This document shows positions 18,590 to 27,395 of a stretch of 64,000 nt of DNA, one piece after another. The stretch lies in assembly GCA_026705465.1 (NCBI GenBank), contig JAPPAP010000025.1:62001-126000 (forward strand), given 5' to 3'. Made by a program: the position numbers and the translations under genes. Origin of the DNA: a bacterium (GTDB taxonomy: Bacteria > Actinomycetota > Acidimicrobiia > Acidimicrobiales > Bin134). Below the pieces are notes generated by a model. That model was not told the origin of the DNA. It made no database searches and saw only the letters and a list, made by a program, of their open reading frames with translations. How positions within the stretch are numbered: the first letter of the stretch is position 1; each line of letters starts with the position of its first letter.

Positions 18590-19734
18590 GGGTTGGGCTG
18601 GTTTGTCCTTATAGCCTCACCATTCCTGGTGGTGTCCAAGGCCAGGTAATGGGGCTGGCCCGCTCGTTGCGCCGTATGGGGGTGGAAGCCCGGGTTCTGG
18701 CCCCGTGCGACGGCCCTCCCCCCGACGAGTCGGTCACTCCATTGGGGAACAGCTTGCCCACCGCGGCCAACGGCTCCATCGCCCCCTTGGCCCCCGACCC
18801 CCCCGCCCAGCTCCGCACCATCCGGGTACTGCGCGACGAGCAATTCGACGTGCTCCACCTCCATGAGCCCCTTGCCCCTGGTCCAACCAACACAGCTGCG
18901 GTGATGAAGTCGGCACCGCTGCTGGGCACGTTCCACCGAGCTGGCCACAGCGCGGCCTACCAGTTTCTGCGCCCGATCGTTCAGGCGGTGGCCAACCGTT
19001 TGGACTATCGCTGCGCGGTGTCTGAAGACGCACGCCGCTTGGCCCAAGACCAGCTCGGTGGTCGCTACGAGCTGGTGTTCAACGGGGTGGAGCTCGACGC
19101 CCCCTCGGCCGAGCCCATTGCCACGCCCTATCCCACCATCTTCTTCGTAGGCCGCCACGAACCCCGCAAGGGACTCGACATCCTCATCGATGCACTCCAG
19201 TACCTTCCCGACGAAGTGCGGCTGTGGGTGGGAGGCGACGGCCCCGAAACCGACGGATTGAAGGCCCGCACCAGCAACGATCCCCGAGTGGAGTGGTTGG
19301 GCCGGATCTCCGACGCCGAGAAGCAGGCCCGCCTGCGAGGGGCCGATGTCTTTTGCGCTCCGTCGCTGTTCGGCGAGTCGTTCGGAGTAGTGCTGTTGGA
19401 AGCCATGGCGGCTAGGACGCCGATTGTGGCCTCCGATCTCGATGCCTACGCCATTGTGGCCCGGCCTGGGCTCGATGCACTGCTGTCGGAGCCCGGTGAC
19501 CCCGCGGCGTTGGCCGCAGCCTTGAAACGGGTTCTTTTCGACCGAGACACCGCGGACTCGCTGGTGGCCTCGGGGCTCGACCGGGCTCAGCAGTTCTCCA
19601 TGGACACCTTGGCCGAACGCTATGTCGAGATCTATACCGACCTGGCCGCCCATCGAAAGGTCCGCAGCCCCAAGCGCCCGCAGCAAGAGAGTGGCCATCA
19701 AGACGAGAGTCGTCATCAAGAGGAGGCTGAGTGA
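18586..19734 (+). CDS. pimA: Phosphatidylinositol alpha-mannosyltransferase (GT4)
   Basis: MRVGLVCPYSLTIPGGVQGQV...FVGRHEPRKGLDILIDAL...FGESFGVVLLEAMAA. Confidence 0.88.
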   Translation: MRVGLVCPYSLTIPGGVQGQVMGLARSLRRMGVEARVLAPCDGPPPDESVTPLGNSLPTAANGSIAPLAPDPPAQLRTIRVLRDEQFDVLHLHEPLAPGPTNTAAVMKSAPLLGTFHRAGHSAAYQFLRPIVQAVANRLDYRCAVSEDARRLAQDQLGGRYELVFNGVELDAPSAEPIATPYPTIFFVGRHEPRKGLDILIDALQYLPDEVRLWVGGDGPETDGLKARTSNDPRVEWLGRISDAEKQARLRGADVFCAPSLFGESFGVVLLEAMAARTPIVASDLDAYAIVARPGLDALLSEPGDPAALAAALKRVLFDRDTADSLVASGLDRAQQFSMDTLAERYVEIYTDLAAHRKVRSPKRPQQESGHQDESRHQEEAE

Positions 19735-20486
19735 GCACAAGTCGACATCGGTCCGCAATTGCCCTCAGCACTCTGGGCACCGTGGTCGGTGCAGTGGTCT
19801 TGGCGATCTTGGTCTTGGCTGGGCTCCCCTGGCTTGTCGGCCTAATCGCTGGCGCGATCGTTGGCGTGGTCACAGCCATCGGAATGCACTTAGCTGCGTG
19901 GCGCCTTCTGTTGCGCCTCGCCAAGAGCACTGCTGCTGATGGTGCCATTGAGGAGGTGGTCGACAATGTGCTGGAGGGCCTGTGCGTCAGCCATGGCATC
20001 CCCACCCCGGAGTTGAGGGTCATTCACTCCCACTCCATAAATGCTCTGGCTACTGCTCGAACCCCGGCCCACGCCGCCATCGTCATCACCACCGGCGCCG
20101 TGGAGAAGCTTGAGCGCATCGAATTGGAGGGATTGCTGGCCCACCACTTGTGCCGCATCCGTCGGGGCGATGCCGCCTTTGAGACGTTGGCCGGGGTGCT
20201 TGTGGCCTGGCCGCTCACGACGGTTGGCTGGCTGCGTCGCCGGGCGATGGATCGGGTGCTACCCGCGGGGCGAGGCCTGGCCGCCGACTTCGAGGCAGTG
20301 TCGCTCACCCGGTACCCCCCGGGCCTGCTGTCTGCACTGATGACACTTTCTGGACAGTCTGCTCAGGTACCATCGCCAACGGTGGCAGCGCTTCACATGT
20401 GGATCGATGAGCCCGATTGGGGAGTCACCGATGCCATCCGTCATCCCCAGTTGGAGACTCGGATCGCCGCGCTGAACGAGCTTTGA
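19731..20486 (+). CDS. M48-like (HtpX-type) membrane protein with degenerate zinc-protease motif
   Basis: NALATARTPAHAAIVITTGAVEKLERIELEGLLAHHLCRIRRGD aligns by eye with M48 HExxH region, but motif reads HHLCR. Confidence 0.7.
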   Translation: MSTSRHRSAIALSTLGTVVGAVVLAILVLAGLPWLVGLIAGAIVGVVTAIGMHLAAWRLLLRLAKSTAADGAIEEVVDNVLEGLCVSHGIPTPELRVIHSHSINALATARTPAHAAIVITTGAVEKLERIELEGLLAHHLCRIRRGDAAFETLAGVLVAWPLTTVGWLRRRAMDRVLPAGRGLAADFEAVSLTRYPPGLLSALMTLSGQSAQVPSPTVAALHMWIDEPDWGVTDAIRHPQLETRIAALNEL

Positions 20487-21784
20487 GGCCGCTTGCGCCG
20501 AGGGCCCAGCGCCCCCAGTGGTGTTGGAGATTTGCTGCGGCGCTGCTCGCCGTTGGCCTGGTCGCCGCAGCCTGCGGGAGTTCGAATGGTGGTGGTGAGG
20601 ACAACCGAGCTTCGCAGACGAGTATCGCCGCACCAACCTCGACCGCGGACAACGGCCTTGGTGATAGCACGGATCCCGAGAGTCCAGACGTCCCATCCAC
20701 TCCTGAAGAGCCCCCCAGTTCTGACCAGGAAGGGTCCATCCCCACCCCCACCGAGATTGGGGACGATACAGGGGGCCCAGATCCTGTCCCGGCAACGCCC
20801 ACCCCGACGCCAGGGCCAATTGAGCCGTTGACCGGCGAGCCGCTGGAGGATCCGTCGATTATGGAACGGCCCGCTCTGGCGGTAAAGGTCGGCACCAGCG
20901 CAGTGGGGCGACCCCAGACCGGTATCAACCAAGCCGATGTGCTCATCGAGGTCAGGGTAGAGACCATCACCCGCCTCATGGCGGTGTTCCACAGCCAGGG
21001 AGCTGACTCATTGGGTCCAGTTCGATCTGCCCGCAGCTCCGACCCCGACATCCTGGCCAATTTCAGTCAGCCGATATACGGCCATTCGGGGGCCAACCCC
21101 GGTGTGCTGCGGGAAATCTCCCAGGGCCAATCGTCCGGCAAGCTCTACGAGCTGCGCTGGGACCATTTGCCCTCCGACTATTGGCGGGTGGGGGATCGGG
21201 TGGCTCCCTTCAACCTGTACACCTCCACTGCCAACATCTGGCAGGCCGCTCCTCGCGATTTGGTGGCCCCTGAACCTCTCTTCGACTACCGCAGACCGGG
21301 AGAGGCCCTTCCGGCTGGGGCTGAGCCAGTCCCTGGCGTAGAGGTCCGCTACCTCGGCGGCACAATCGCTCATTTTGTTTGGGATGCTGAAGCTGGTGGC
21401 TGGGCTCGCTGGCAGGACGGAACCCCCCATGTCGACATGGCCCGCCATCCCAATGGCACCCCAAATCCCGATATCGCTCCCGTTCAGGTAACCCCAGCCA
21501 ACGTGGTGGTTCTGCAAACTGGATACACCGGCAGCGCGGCCTGCTCCTACTGTCCTGAAGCCATCACCGTTGATCCCGGGGGCGGGGCAGCCCTGGTGTT
21601 TACCGACGGCCATCTGATTAGGGGCCGGTGGACCCGCTCATCGGCAAACCAGCCCTGGCAGGTCACCGACGACAACGGCAATCCGGTGCGGCTCACCCCC
21701 GGCCAGACATTCATTGCCTTGCCGGGGGGAGATGTGCTGGTGATGGTGCAGGACTTCGCCGAGAACCTGCTCAGGAATCGCTGA
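20483..21784 (+). CDS. DUF3048 (YerB-like) lipoprotein
   Basis: Lipobox-like LVAAACG; RPALAVKVGTSAVGRPQTGINQADVLIEVRVETITRLMAVFHSQ; TTG start overlaps previous stop (TTGA). Confidence 0.82.
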   Translation: MRPLAPRAQRPQWCWRFAAALLAVGLVAAACGSSNGGGEDNRASQTSIAAPTSTADNGLGDSTDPESPDVPSTPEEPPSSDQEGSIPTPTEIGDDTGGPDPVPATPTPTPGPIEPLTGEPLEDPSIMERPALAVKVGTSAVGRPQTGINQADVLIEVRVETITRLMAVFHSQGADSLGPVRSARSSDPDILANFSQPIYGHSGANPGVLREISQGQSSGKLYELRWDHLPSDYWRVGDRVAPFNLYTSTANIWQAAPRDLVAPEPLFDYRRPGEALPAGAEPVPGVEVRYLGGTIAHFVWDAEAGGWARWQDGTPHVDMARHPNGTPNPDIAPVQVTPANVVVLQTGYTGSAACSYCPEAITVDPGGGAALVFTDGHLIRGRWTRSSANQPWQVTDDNGNPVRLTPGQTFIALPGGDVLVMVQDFAENLLRNR

Positions 21785-21803
21785 TCTGAGCTATCAGCGG
21801 TAA

Positions 21804-21823
21804 ACCGACATCGCGCTGTCGGT
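21804..21823. promoter_or_regulatory. Inverted repeat ACCGACA-N6-TGTCGGT upstream of pdxS
   Basis: Perfect 7-bp arms, centred about 20 nt upstream of the TAGACT -10. Confidence 0.4.
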
Positions 21824-21834
21824 ATGGGAGGCCA

Positions 21835-21840
21835 TAGACT
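21835..21840 (+). promoter_or_regulatory. Candidate -10 (TAGACT) for leaderless pdxS transcript
   Basis: 6 nt gap to ATG 21847. Confidence 0.4.
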
Positions 21841-21846
21841 GCAACC

Positions 21847-22746
21847 ATGGCTGCTGAGTCGATGTCGAGCCGCGAGACGGGAACCCCTTTGGTCAAACGG
21901 GGACTGGCCGAGATGCTCAAGGGCGGCGTCATCATGGACGTGGTTACCCCCGAACAGGCTAAGGTGGCCGAGGACGCCGGGGCGGTGGCGGTTATGGCCC
22001 TGGAGCGGGTTCCCGCCGACATCCGCCGCGACGGCGGAGTCGCTCGCATGAGCGATCCCGAGATGATCACCGGCATCCAGGAGGCGGTGACCATCCCGGT
22101 GATGGCCAAGGCCCGCATCGGCCACTTCGTGGAAGCCCAGATCCTGGAAGCCCTCGACGTTGACTACATCGACGAGAGCGAGGTATTGACTCCCGCCGAT
22201 GAGGCCCACCACATCGACAAGTGGGCGTTCACTGTGCCGTTCGTGTGCGGGGCCACCAACTTGGGAGAGGCGCTGCGGCGCATCTCCGAGGGGGCGTGCA
22301 TGATCCGGTCCAAAGGCGAGGCTGGCACCGGCAACATCGTGGAAGCCGTCCGCCATCTCCGCTCGATCATCGGCGATATCCGCAAGATCACTCAGGCTGA
22401 TTCCGCTGAGCTGTTCGACTGGGCCAAGCAGCTTCGGGCCCCGCTGCCGCTGGTGCGAGAAGTGGCAGAGACCGGCTGGCTCCCGGTGCCCATGTTCTGC
22501 GCCGGGGGTATCTCGACCCCCGCCGATGCCGGGTTGGTGATGCAGCTCGGTGCCGAAGCCGTGTTTGTGGGCTCGGGGATCTTCAAGTCTTCCGACCCGG
22601 CGCCCCGGGCCAAGGCCATTGTGGAGGCGGCCACCAACTATCGCGATGCCCACATCCTGGCCAAGGTCAGCCGCGGCCTCGGCGAGCCCATGCCCGGCCT
22701 GGAGATCGACGGCCTCGAAACCCGGCTGGCCGACCGCGGCTGGTAG
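21847..22746 (+). CDS. pdxS: Pyridoxal 5'-phosphate synthase subunit PdxS
   Basis: [35 protein letters not shown]; highly conserved. Confidence 0.97.
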   Translation: MAAESMSSRETGTPLVKRGLAEMLKGGVIMDVVTPEQAKVAEDAGAVAVMALERVPADIRRDGGVARMSDPEMITGIQEAVTIPVMAKARIGHFVEAQILEALDVDYIDESEVLTPADEAHHIDKWAFTVPFVCGATNLGEALRRISEGACMIRSKGEAGTGNIVEAVRHLRSIIGDIRKITQADSAELFDWAKQLRAPLPLVREVAETGWLPVPMFCAGGISTPADAGLVMQLGAEAVFVGSGIFKSSDPAPRAKAIVEAATNYRDAHILAKVSRGLGEPMPGLEIDGLETRLADRGW

Positions 22747-22801
22747 CCGCGACTGAGCGTGCAGCAGATCGAGGCATCACCCCGAGACCCGGAGCCCCCG
22801 G

Positions 22802-23368
22802 GTGAAAGTCGGGGTCTTGGCCCTCCAGGGCGCATTCGGACTGCATGAGAGGGTCCTGAACCGGCTCGATGTGGCCGCGGTCCAAGTCCGCACCCCAGAA
22901 GAGCTGGCCGAGGTCGACCGGCTGGTCATTCCCGGCGGGGAGTCCACCGCCATCTCCAAGCTGTTGGACGCCAACGGCTTGGCCGACCCGCTGGCCGGAC
23001 GCTTGGCCGACGGTCTGCCAGTGCTGGGGACCTGCGCCGGGCTGATCCTCTTGGCCGCCGAGGTGGTGGACGGCTATCCCGGCCAACACTGCTTCGGTGC
23101 CATCGACGCCACGGTGCGGCGCAATGGCTATGGCCGTCAGTCAGAGTCATTCCACGCGCCGATTGACGTCGAAGGATGGGAGTCGCCCTTTCCCGGTGTC
23201 TTCATCCGCGCCCCGGTGATCGCTTCAGCCGGCCCTGACGTTGAGGTCTTGGCCGAATTGGACGGGGTGCCGGTTCTTTGTCGCCAAGGATCTGTGGTGG
23301 TGTCGTCGTTCCATCCAGAGTTGGCTGAAGACGATCGCATCCACCGTTGGTTCATAGAGCAGGAATAG
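22802..23368 (+). CDS. pdxT: Pyridoxal 5'-phosphate synthase glutaminase PdxT
   Basis: GVLALQGAFGLHERVL, IPGGESTAISKLL, GTCAGLILLA. Confidence 0.96.
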   Translation: MKVGVLALQGAFGLHERVLNRLDVAAVQVRTPEELAEVDRLVIPGGESTAISKLLDANGLADPLAGRLADGLPVLGTCAGLILLAAEVVDGYPGQHCFGAIDATVRRNGYGRQSESFHAPIDVEGWESPFPGVFIRAPVIASAGPDVEVLAELDGVPVLCRQGSVVVSSFHPELAEDDRIHRWFIEQE

Positions 23369-23378
23369 GGGAGCACCT

Positions 23379-24128
23379 ATGTCAGGACACTCCAAATGGG
23401 CCACCATCAAGCACCGCAAAGGGGCCGCCGACAAGCGCCGGGGCAAGCTGTTCGCCAAGCTGATCCGCCAGGTGGAGGTGGCGGCTCGCGAGGGTGGGGG
23501 CGACCTCGACGCCAACCCCACCCTTCGCACCATGTTCCAGAAGGCCAGGGACAACTCGGTGCCGCTGGACACCATCGAGCGGGCCATCAAGCGGGGTACC
23601 GGCGAGCTCGAAGGAGTGGCCTACGAGTCGGTGTTCTATGAGGGGTACGCCCCTGGGGGCGTGGCCCTGTATGTGGAGACGCTCACCGACAACCGCAACC
23701 GGACCAGCTCGGAGGTGCGGGCGCTGTTCACCCGCAATGGGGGATCGCTGGCCGAGCCCGGCGCGGTGGCCTGGCAGTTCGAGCGCAAGGGGGTGGTGAT
23801 CCTCGACCGTTCGGTGGACGAGGACGAGTTGATGATGGCCGCCCTCGACGCCGGTGGCGAGGACTTGGCCGATGAGGGCGACACCTGGCGGCTCACTTGC
23901 GATCCCTCTGACCTCTCGGCCATGCGCGACGCCTTGGCTGAAGTGGAAATCGCCTTCGTGTCGGCGGCCTCCACCATGCTGCCCACCTCGGTGGTGGGCG
24001 TCGACAGCACCGACGCCGCCCGCTCCGTTCTCCGCCTCATCGACGCCCTCGATGACCACGACGACGTCCAAGACGTCTACGCCAACTTCGACATCCCCGA
24101 CGACATCCTCCAAGCCGCCGCCAACTGA
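23379..24128 (+). CDS. yebC: YebC/PmpR-family protein
   Basis: MSGHSKWATIKHRKGAADKRRGKLFAKLIRQVEVAAREGG. Confidence 0.96.
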   Translation: MSGHSKWATIKHRKGAADKRRGKLFAKLIRQVEVAAREGGGDLDANPTLRTMFQKARDNSVPLDTIERAIKRGTGELEGVAYESVFYEGYAPGGVALYVETLTDNRNRTSSEVRALFTRNGGSLAEPGAVAWQFERKGVVILDRSVDEDELMMAALDAGGEDLADEGDTWRLTCDPSDLSAMRDALAEVEIAFVSAASTMLPTSVVGVDSTDAARSVLRLIDALDDHDDVQDVYANFDIPDDILQAAAN

Positions 24129-24146
24129 TGCCCCGAACCGGAATCC

Positions 24147-25181
24147 TCAGTCAAACAAATTGGACTGGTCTGCCGCGCTGGCGGGCGGCGCAAGGCCCAG
24201 GTGCTGCCAGGCGGTGGCAGTGGCCACTCGACCCCGGGGGGTGCGCATGAGCAGGCCCTGTTGGATGAGGAACGGCTCGTAGACATCCTCCACGGTCTCG
24301 GCGGGCTCGCTCACGCTGATGGCCAGGGTGGACAGCCCCACCGGTCCGCCGCCAAAGCGCTCGCACAGGGCCGACAAGATGGCCCGGTCGATCTTGTCGA
24401 GCCCGGCCTGATCGACGCTGAAAAGGTTCAGCCCCGCGGCCGCAGTGACCTGGTCGATGGTGCCGTCGGCCCGGACCTCGGCATAGTCCCGCACCCGGCG
24501 CAGCAGCCGGTTGGCAATGCGGGGGGTGCCCCGAGCCCGACAGGCGATCTCGGCTGCGCCCTCCGGGTCGATCTGGATGTTGAGGATGGATGCGGCCCGA
24601 GCGATGATGGCCTCCAAATCGGCGGAGGTGTAGTAGTCGAGTCTCGACACCAAGCCGAATCGGTCGCGCAGCGGCCCGGTGATGAGGCCGGTTCGAGTGG
24701 TGGCGCCTATCAGGGTGAACTTGGCCAGATCGAGGCGGACCGACTGGGCCGCCGGACCCTTGCCCAGCACGATGTCGACGTTGAAGTCCTCCATGGCCGG
24801 ATACATGACCTCTTCGACGATGCGGGGCAGTCGGTGGATCTCGTCGATAAACAGCACATCGCCGTCCTCCAGCTTGGAGAGGATGGCGGCCAGATCACCA
24901 GACCGCTCTAACGCTGGACCCGAAGTGACGTGTAACCCCGCTTCCATCTCCTTGGCCACGATGTGGGCCAGGGTGGTCTTGCCCAAGCCCGGGGGTCCGG
25001 CGAACAGCAGATGGTCCGCAGGCTGCGATCGGGCCCGGGCTGCGCCCAAGATGATGTGAAGATGCTCCTTCAGCTCTGGCTGGCCCACGAACTCGTCCAG
25101 CCGCGTTGGCCGCAACCCAGATTCGGCTTCGGCATCCTCGGGAAGCACGGTCCCCGCCAACAGCTCCTCTCTCTCACTCAT
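24147..25181 (-). CDS. ruvB: Holliday junction branch migration ATPase RuvB
   Basis: [54 protein letters not shown]. Confidence 0.97.
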   Translation of the reverse strand: MSEREELLAGTVLPEDAEAESGLRPTRLDEFVGQPELKEHLHIILGAARARSQPADHLLFAGPPGLGKTTLAHIVAKEMEAGLHVTSGPALERSGDLAAILSKLEDGDVLFIDEIHRLPRIVEEVMYPAMEDFNVDIVLGKGPAAQSVRLDLAKFTLIGATTRTGLITGPLRDRFGLVSRLDYYTSADLEAIIARAASILNIQIDPEGAAEIACRARGTPRIANRLLRRVRDYAEVRADGTIDQVTAAAGLNLFSVDQAGLDKIDRAILSALCERFGGGPVGLSTLAISVSEPAETVEDVYEPFLIQQGLLMRTPRGRVATATAWQHLGLAPPASAADQSNLFD

Positions 25182-25232
25182 CGCCTGCTCATGTCCTCGA
25201 GGCGCTGTTCATGTTCCTCATGGCCTGCTCAT
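25178..25232 (-). other. Chain of three overlapping micro-ORFs between ruvA and ruvB ([18 protein letters not shown])
   Basis: ATGA overlaps at each junction: 25232-25218, 25221-25189, 25192-25178; the last stop overlaps ruvB ATG. Confidence 0.5.
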
Positions 25233-25828
25233 CTCCCTGAGGCAAGGTGGCGGAGGGCCGCTTTGAGAAGGGCAGAGGAGTCGCCATCGGATGGCAGGGC
25301 GGCAATGGCGCCACGGACCTCTTCGGCGCTGTAACCCAGTTCGCCCAGCGCTTGGCGGACCACGCTGCGAGCATCGGCCGGCCCGTCGGCCGGTTCGCCG
25401 GATGCCACTGAGGTGGTCACGTCGCCGATGTCGAGCCGGGCCTTGAGCTCCACCAGGAGCCGGGCCGCGGTCTTCTTGCCCACTCCGGGCACCAGGCACA
25501 GGGCGTCGATGTCGTCGCTGGTCAGGATCGCGGCCAGTTCCGAGGGTCCGTATATCGACAAGATGGCCATTCCCATCGCCGGCCCCACACCGTGAGCGGA
25601 GATGAGACCTTCGAAGACTTGGCGTTTGTGGGCGGTGTCGAATCCGTAGAGGGTTTGGGCGTCTTCTCGGATGTGGTGATGGATGTGCAACAGCACGTCG
25701 TCGCCCAGTTCTCCCAAAGCGGCCGAGGTATCGGGCGAGACGGCCACTCGATAGCCGACGCCTGCGGTCTCCACGATCACCTCGTCGGAGTCCCGCAGAG
25801 CCAGCGTGCCCCGAAGCAGCCCGATCAC
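25229..25828 (-). CDS. ruvA: Holliday junction DNA helicase subunit RuvA
   Basis: VIGLLRGTLALRDSDEVIVETAGVGYRV; HhH region LVPGVGKKTAARLLVELK; GTG start overlaps ruvC stop. Confidence 0.95.
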   Translation of the reverse strand: MIGLLRGTLALRDSDEVIVETAGVGYRVAVSPDTSAALGELGDDVLLHIHHHIREDAQTLYGFDTAHKRQVFEGLISAHGVGPAMGMAILSIYGPSELAAILTSDDIDALCLVPGVGKKTAARLLVELKARLDIGDVTTSVASGEPADGPADARSVVRQALGELGYSAEEVRGAIAALPSDGDSSALLKAALRHLASGR

Positions 25829-26322
25829 ATTGCGGCCTGGATCCGGGAGGCGGCAGGAGCGTGGGCCAGATGGCAAAGGGCCACCGCCACCGCGTCGGCA
25901 GCGTCCACCGGCTTGAGCGGACGGGGCAGGCCCAGCAGGGTCTGCACCATCTTGCCCATCTGCTCTTTGTCGGCACCGCCCCAGCCGGTGATCGCCTTTT
26001 TGATCTGCGTGGGCGAGTACTCGAACACCTCGGCGCCTGCCCCCACCGCCGCGGCCATGGCCACGCCGCAGGCCTGGCCCACCCCCATGGCGGTGCGGAC
26101 ATTCACCTGGAACAGCACTTGTTCCACCGCCACCGCATTGGGGCTGTAGGTGTCCATCAAGTCGGCTAGCTCGTGTTGGAGCTCGTACAGCCGCCGGGGA
26201 GTGGGATCGTCCTTGTCGGTGCGGATGATGCCCGCCGCGATGGCCTCGGTGGCGCGGCCCTTTTGGCGGACGACGCCATAGCCGCAGCGCGACAGGCCGG
26301 GATCGATCCCCATCACCAGCAT
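25825..26322 (-). CDS. ruvC: Crossover junction endodeoxyribonuclease RuvC
   Basis: MGIDPGLSRCGYGVV; PNAVAVEQVLFQVNVRTAMGVGQA. Confidence 0.95.
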   Translation of the reverse strand: MLVMGIDPGLSRCGYGVVRQKGRATEAIAAGIIRTDKDDPTPRRLYELQHELADLMDTYSPNAVAVEQVLFQVNVRTAMGVGQACGVAMAAAVGAGAEVFEYSPTQIKKAITGWGGADKEQMGKMVQTLLGLPRPLKPVDAADAVAVALCHLAHAPAASRIQAAM

Positions 26323-26329
26323 CAGCCCC

Positions 26330-26351
26330 AAACTACCGGGCTGGTGTGACA
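26330..26351 (-). promoter_or_regulatory. ruvC promoter candidate: TGTCA-N11-TAGTTT
   Basis: TAGTTT on - strand (26335-26330), 7 nt from ruvC ATG; TGTCA 11 nt upstream. Confidence 0.35.
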
Positions 26352-26390
26352 GTTTTCGGGATAAGGGCTTCGGTCGGATAGAAACACACC

Positions 26391-27395
26391 ATGCGGACTG
26401 AGGAGCTTCACTACGAGCTGCCTCAGGCCGCCATCGCCCAGCAGCCGGCCGAGCCCCGGGACAGCTCGCGGCTGCTGGTGGATCGAGGGCCATCTGCTCC
26501 GCCCGAGCACCGCCTGACCCGTGATCTTCCCGAGCTGCTCGGCCCCGGAGATGTGCTGGTGGTGAACGACAGCCGGGTTATGGCCGCCCGACTGCGGCTC
26601 CGCAAGGCCACCGGGGGCAAGGTCGAAGTTCTATTGCTGGAATCGGACGACGACGGATGGTGGAGCGCGCTAGTACGCCCCGGCCGCCGAGTACGTCCGG
26701 GCACCGAGTTGTGGTTCGGCGACCAACTGGCGATGGAAGTGGGGGAGCGCATCGGCGACGACGGTCGGCGTCGGGTGCGGCCCACCGGCGATCCCAACGA
26801 CCTCATGGATCAAGCTGGCGAGGTGCCGCTGCCCCCCTACGTCACCGGGGAGCTGGCCGACGTCGAGCGCTACCAGACGGTCTATGCCGAACGGCCAGTG
26901 TCGGCGGCCGCGCCCACCGCCGGGCTCCACCTCACCGAAGCAGTGCTGGACCGCTGCCAGGCCGCCGGGGCAGAGGTGTGCGCGCTGGAGCTGGCCGTGG
27001 GCACGGCCACGTTCACCCCGGTTACGGCGGAGGACCTTGAAGACCACGCCATGCACACCGAGTCGTACCGGATCCCCGAGGCCACGCTGACCGCCTGCGT
27101 TCGGGCTGAGCGGGTGGTGGCGGTGGGCACCACCGTGGTGCGGGCGCTGGAGTCAGCGGCGGCCACCGGATCGGCCAGTGGCTGCACCGACCTGTTCATC
27201 AAGCCGGGACACCAATTTGCCGTGGTGGACGCCATGCTCACCAACTTCCATTTGCCCCGGTCCAGCCTGTTGGCCCTGCTGGCTGCCTTTGTGGGCCCTC
27301 GCTGGCGGGATCTCTACTCCGTCGCCCTGGCTGAGGGCTATCGCTTCCTCTCCCTGGGAGACGCCATGTTCTGCGCGAGAAGTCCTGGCCAGTGA
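26391..27395 (+). CDS. queA: S-adenosylmethionine:tRNA ribosyltransferase-isomerase
   Basis: YELPQAAIAQQPAEPRDSSRLLV; TAGLHLTEAVLDRC; NFHLPRSSLLALLAAF. Confidence 0.96.
   Translation: MRTEELHYELPQAAIAQQPAEPRDSSRLLVDRGPSAPPEHRLTRDLPELLGPGDVLVVNDSRVMAARLRLRKATGGKVEVLLLESDDDGWWSALVRPGRRVRPGTELWFGDQLAMEVGERIGDDGRRRVRPTGDPNDLMDQAGEVPLPPYVTGELADVERYQTVYAERPVSAAAPTAGLHLTEAVLDRCQAAGAEVCALELAVGTATFTPVTAEDLEDHAMHTESYRIPEATLTACVRAERVVAVGTTVVRALESAAATGSASGCTDLFIKPGHQFAVVDAMLTNFHLPRSSLLALLAAFVGPRWRDLYSVALAEGYRFLSLGDAMFCARSPGQ

Noticed and set aside
18517-19758. 413-aa antisense ORF opposite pimA
   Set aside because: Shadow ORF; pimA is clear on + strand.
22743-22802. Micro-ORF relay between pdxS and pdxT
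   Set aside because: GTG at 22760 stays open past the pdxT start in another frame; no stop/start overlap.
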